From contig CAYWOS010000073.1 in the NCBI GenBank assembly GCA_964459985.1, forward strand, positions 1 to 7,542: DNA of 7,542 nt, written 5' to 3'. Below, one piece after another: positions 6,787 to 7,542 of the stretch. The DNA comes from CAYWOS01 sp964459985. Lineage in GTDB: Bacteria; Bacillota; Clostridia; Christensenellales; Aristaeellaceae. Below the pieces are notes generated by a model that made no database searches, had not been told where the DNA came from, and saw only the letters and a program-made list of their open reading frames with translations. Made by a program: the position numbers and the translations under genes. Numbering within the stretch: the first letter of the stretch is position 1; each line of letters opens with the position of its first letter.

Positions 6787-7542
6787 TTACTCCGCTTCCT
6801 TCTCGGCGGGGATATACTTTTCGATGATCGCGGCGACCGTGCCGTCGGCGATTAGATCCTGCAGCGCGGCGGATACCTGCCCGAGGAATTCAATCTTGTC
6901 GTGAGAAATGGCGATGGCGTAGTCTTCCTCGACGTATTCGGTTTCCAGAATCATGAGCTTGGCGTCGGGATTGGCGGCGACGAACGCCTTGGCGGGCTCG
7001 TTGTCGATGACCACGCAGTCGATCTTGCCGCTGATGAGCGCCATGACGGCGTCGTTGCCGGTGGCGAAGCGCGCGATGGTGCCGAGGCCTTCATCCTCAA
7101 TATCCATGGTGGTGTACACGTCGCCCGTGGTGGCGAGCTGCACGCCGATGGTGTAGTTATTGCCCTCTGCAAAGAGATCGTCTACCGTGAGGATAGGCGA
7201 GCCTTCCTTGACGATGATGACCTGAATGCCGGTGGTGTAGGGGAAGGAGAAATAGACGTTCGCCATACGGTCGGGTTTCGCCGTCATGCCGGCGAGCGCG
7301 AAATCGGCCTTGCCGGATTTGACTTCGCTGATGATCGAATCCCAGTCGACGTCATTGACCACAACGCCCTCGTAGCCGAGCTTCTTGGCGATGGCGTCGG
7401 CGATTTCGACGTCGATGCCGACGATCGTTTCGCCGTCGTAATACTCATACGGGGGGAAGGCGGCGTTGGTCGCCATCGTCAGCGTATCCGCCATCGCGGT
7501 CGCGCCCAGGAGCAGGCAAAGGGTCATAACCAGAGCAAGCAG
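6787..7542 (-). CDS. Polar amino acid ABC transporter, substrate-binding protein (5' end outside window)
   Basis: This is the extracytoplasmic receptor of the importer, family 3 solute-binding proteins. The frame is open to the window edge (251 visible residues), so ATG 7527 lies inside the signal peptide and is not the start. Visible residues 1-18 (LLALVMTLCLLLGATAMA) are the hydrophobic core with an AMA cleavage site before D19. The Cys at 9 is preceded by TL, not G, A or S, so there is no lipobox. The mature part begins with TLTMATNAAFPPYEY and continues with GIDVEIADAIAKKLG (42-56). AGMTAKPDR (84-92) carries the Arg that usually binds the ligand carboxylate, and FSFPY follows at 98-102. 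GVQLATTG (133-140) is the hinge region. D180 in VVIDNEPA is placed to bind the amino group. The C-terminus is complete and acidic (EKEAE). The exact amino acid bound cannot be read off. It is the first visible gene of the operon, and any promoter lies beyond the edge. Confidence 0.95.
   Translation of the reverse strand: MLALVMTLCLLLGATAMADTLTMATNAAFPPYEYYDGETIVGIDVEIADAIAKKLGYEGVVVNDVDWDSIISEVKSGKADFALAGMTAKPDRMANVYFSFPYTTGIQVIIVKEGSPILTVDDLFAEGNNYTIGVQLATTGDVYTTMDIEDEGLGTIARFATGNDAVMALISGKIDCVVIDNEPAKAFVAANPDAKLMILETEYVEEDYAIAISHDKIEFLGQVSAALQDLIADGTVAAIIEKYIPAEKEAE

Noticed and set aside
5809..6855. 348-codon open frame on the plus strand across the permease and ATPase genes
   Set aside because: It crosses gene boundaries and intergenic sequence, encodes a low-complexity His/Asp/Arg-rich product, and lies opposite well-supported transporter genes.

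Overview
The window looks like a piece of chromosome from a GC-rich member of the Firmicutes, most likely class Clostridia. This is inferred from the SecA with a long insert in its second motor domain and a Cys-rich zinc tail, the linked secA-prfB pair, the strong Shine-Dalgarno sites and a CCA-encoding tRNA gene. It cannot be pinned to a genus by eye. There is no integrase, transposase, CRISPR array, toxin or phage gene. The coding content is mostly housekeeping.

Left half (+ strand, 1-4698): the 3' part of secA (preprotein translocase motor), then prfB (release factor 2) and recG (branch-migration helicase). prfB follows secA by 49 bases. recG starts inside the prfB stop codon (TAATG). prfB is an uninterrupted reading frame: the programmed +1 frameshift that autoregulates many prfB genes is absent.

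Middle (4699-5228): no protein gene is supported. Behind recG lies a block with visibly lower GC that holds a nested stem followed by a T-rich run, a candidate terminator for the prfB-recG transcript. Next comes a perfect 14-bp hairpin that serves as the terminator of a tRNA gene and perhaps works in both directions. tRNA-Arg(CCG) lies on the minus strand with its own near-consensus extended -10 promoter. Upstream of that promoter sit two copies of a 36-base direct repeat with a 41-base period.

Right half (- strand, 7542-5229): a polar amino acid ABC uptake operon in the order binding protein, permease, ATPase. The binding protein runs off the right edge. A perfect 10-bp hairpin lies between the binding protein and permease genes, fitting the usual need for more binding protein than membrane components. 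The permease and ATPase genes overlap by 11 bases. The binding protein has a signal peptide without a lipobox cysteine, which is unusual for a Gram-positive importer.

The two halves converge on the middle region. The points most worth a second look are the structured block after recG, the 41-base repeat, the frameshift-free prfB joined to recG, the non-lipoprotein binding protein, and an altered helicase motif in RecG. None amounts to clear evidence of a new system.
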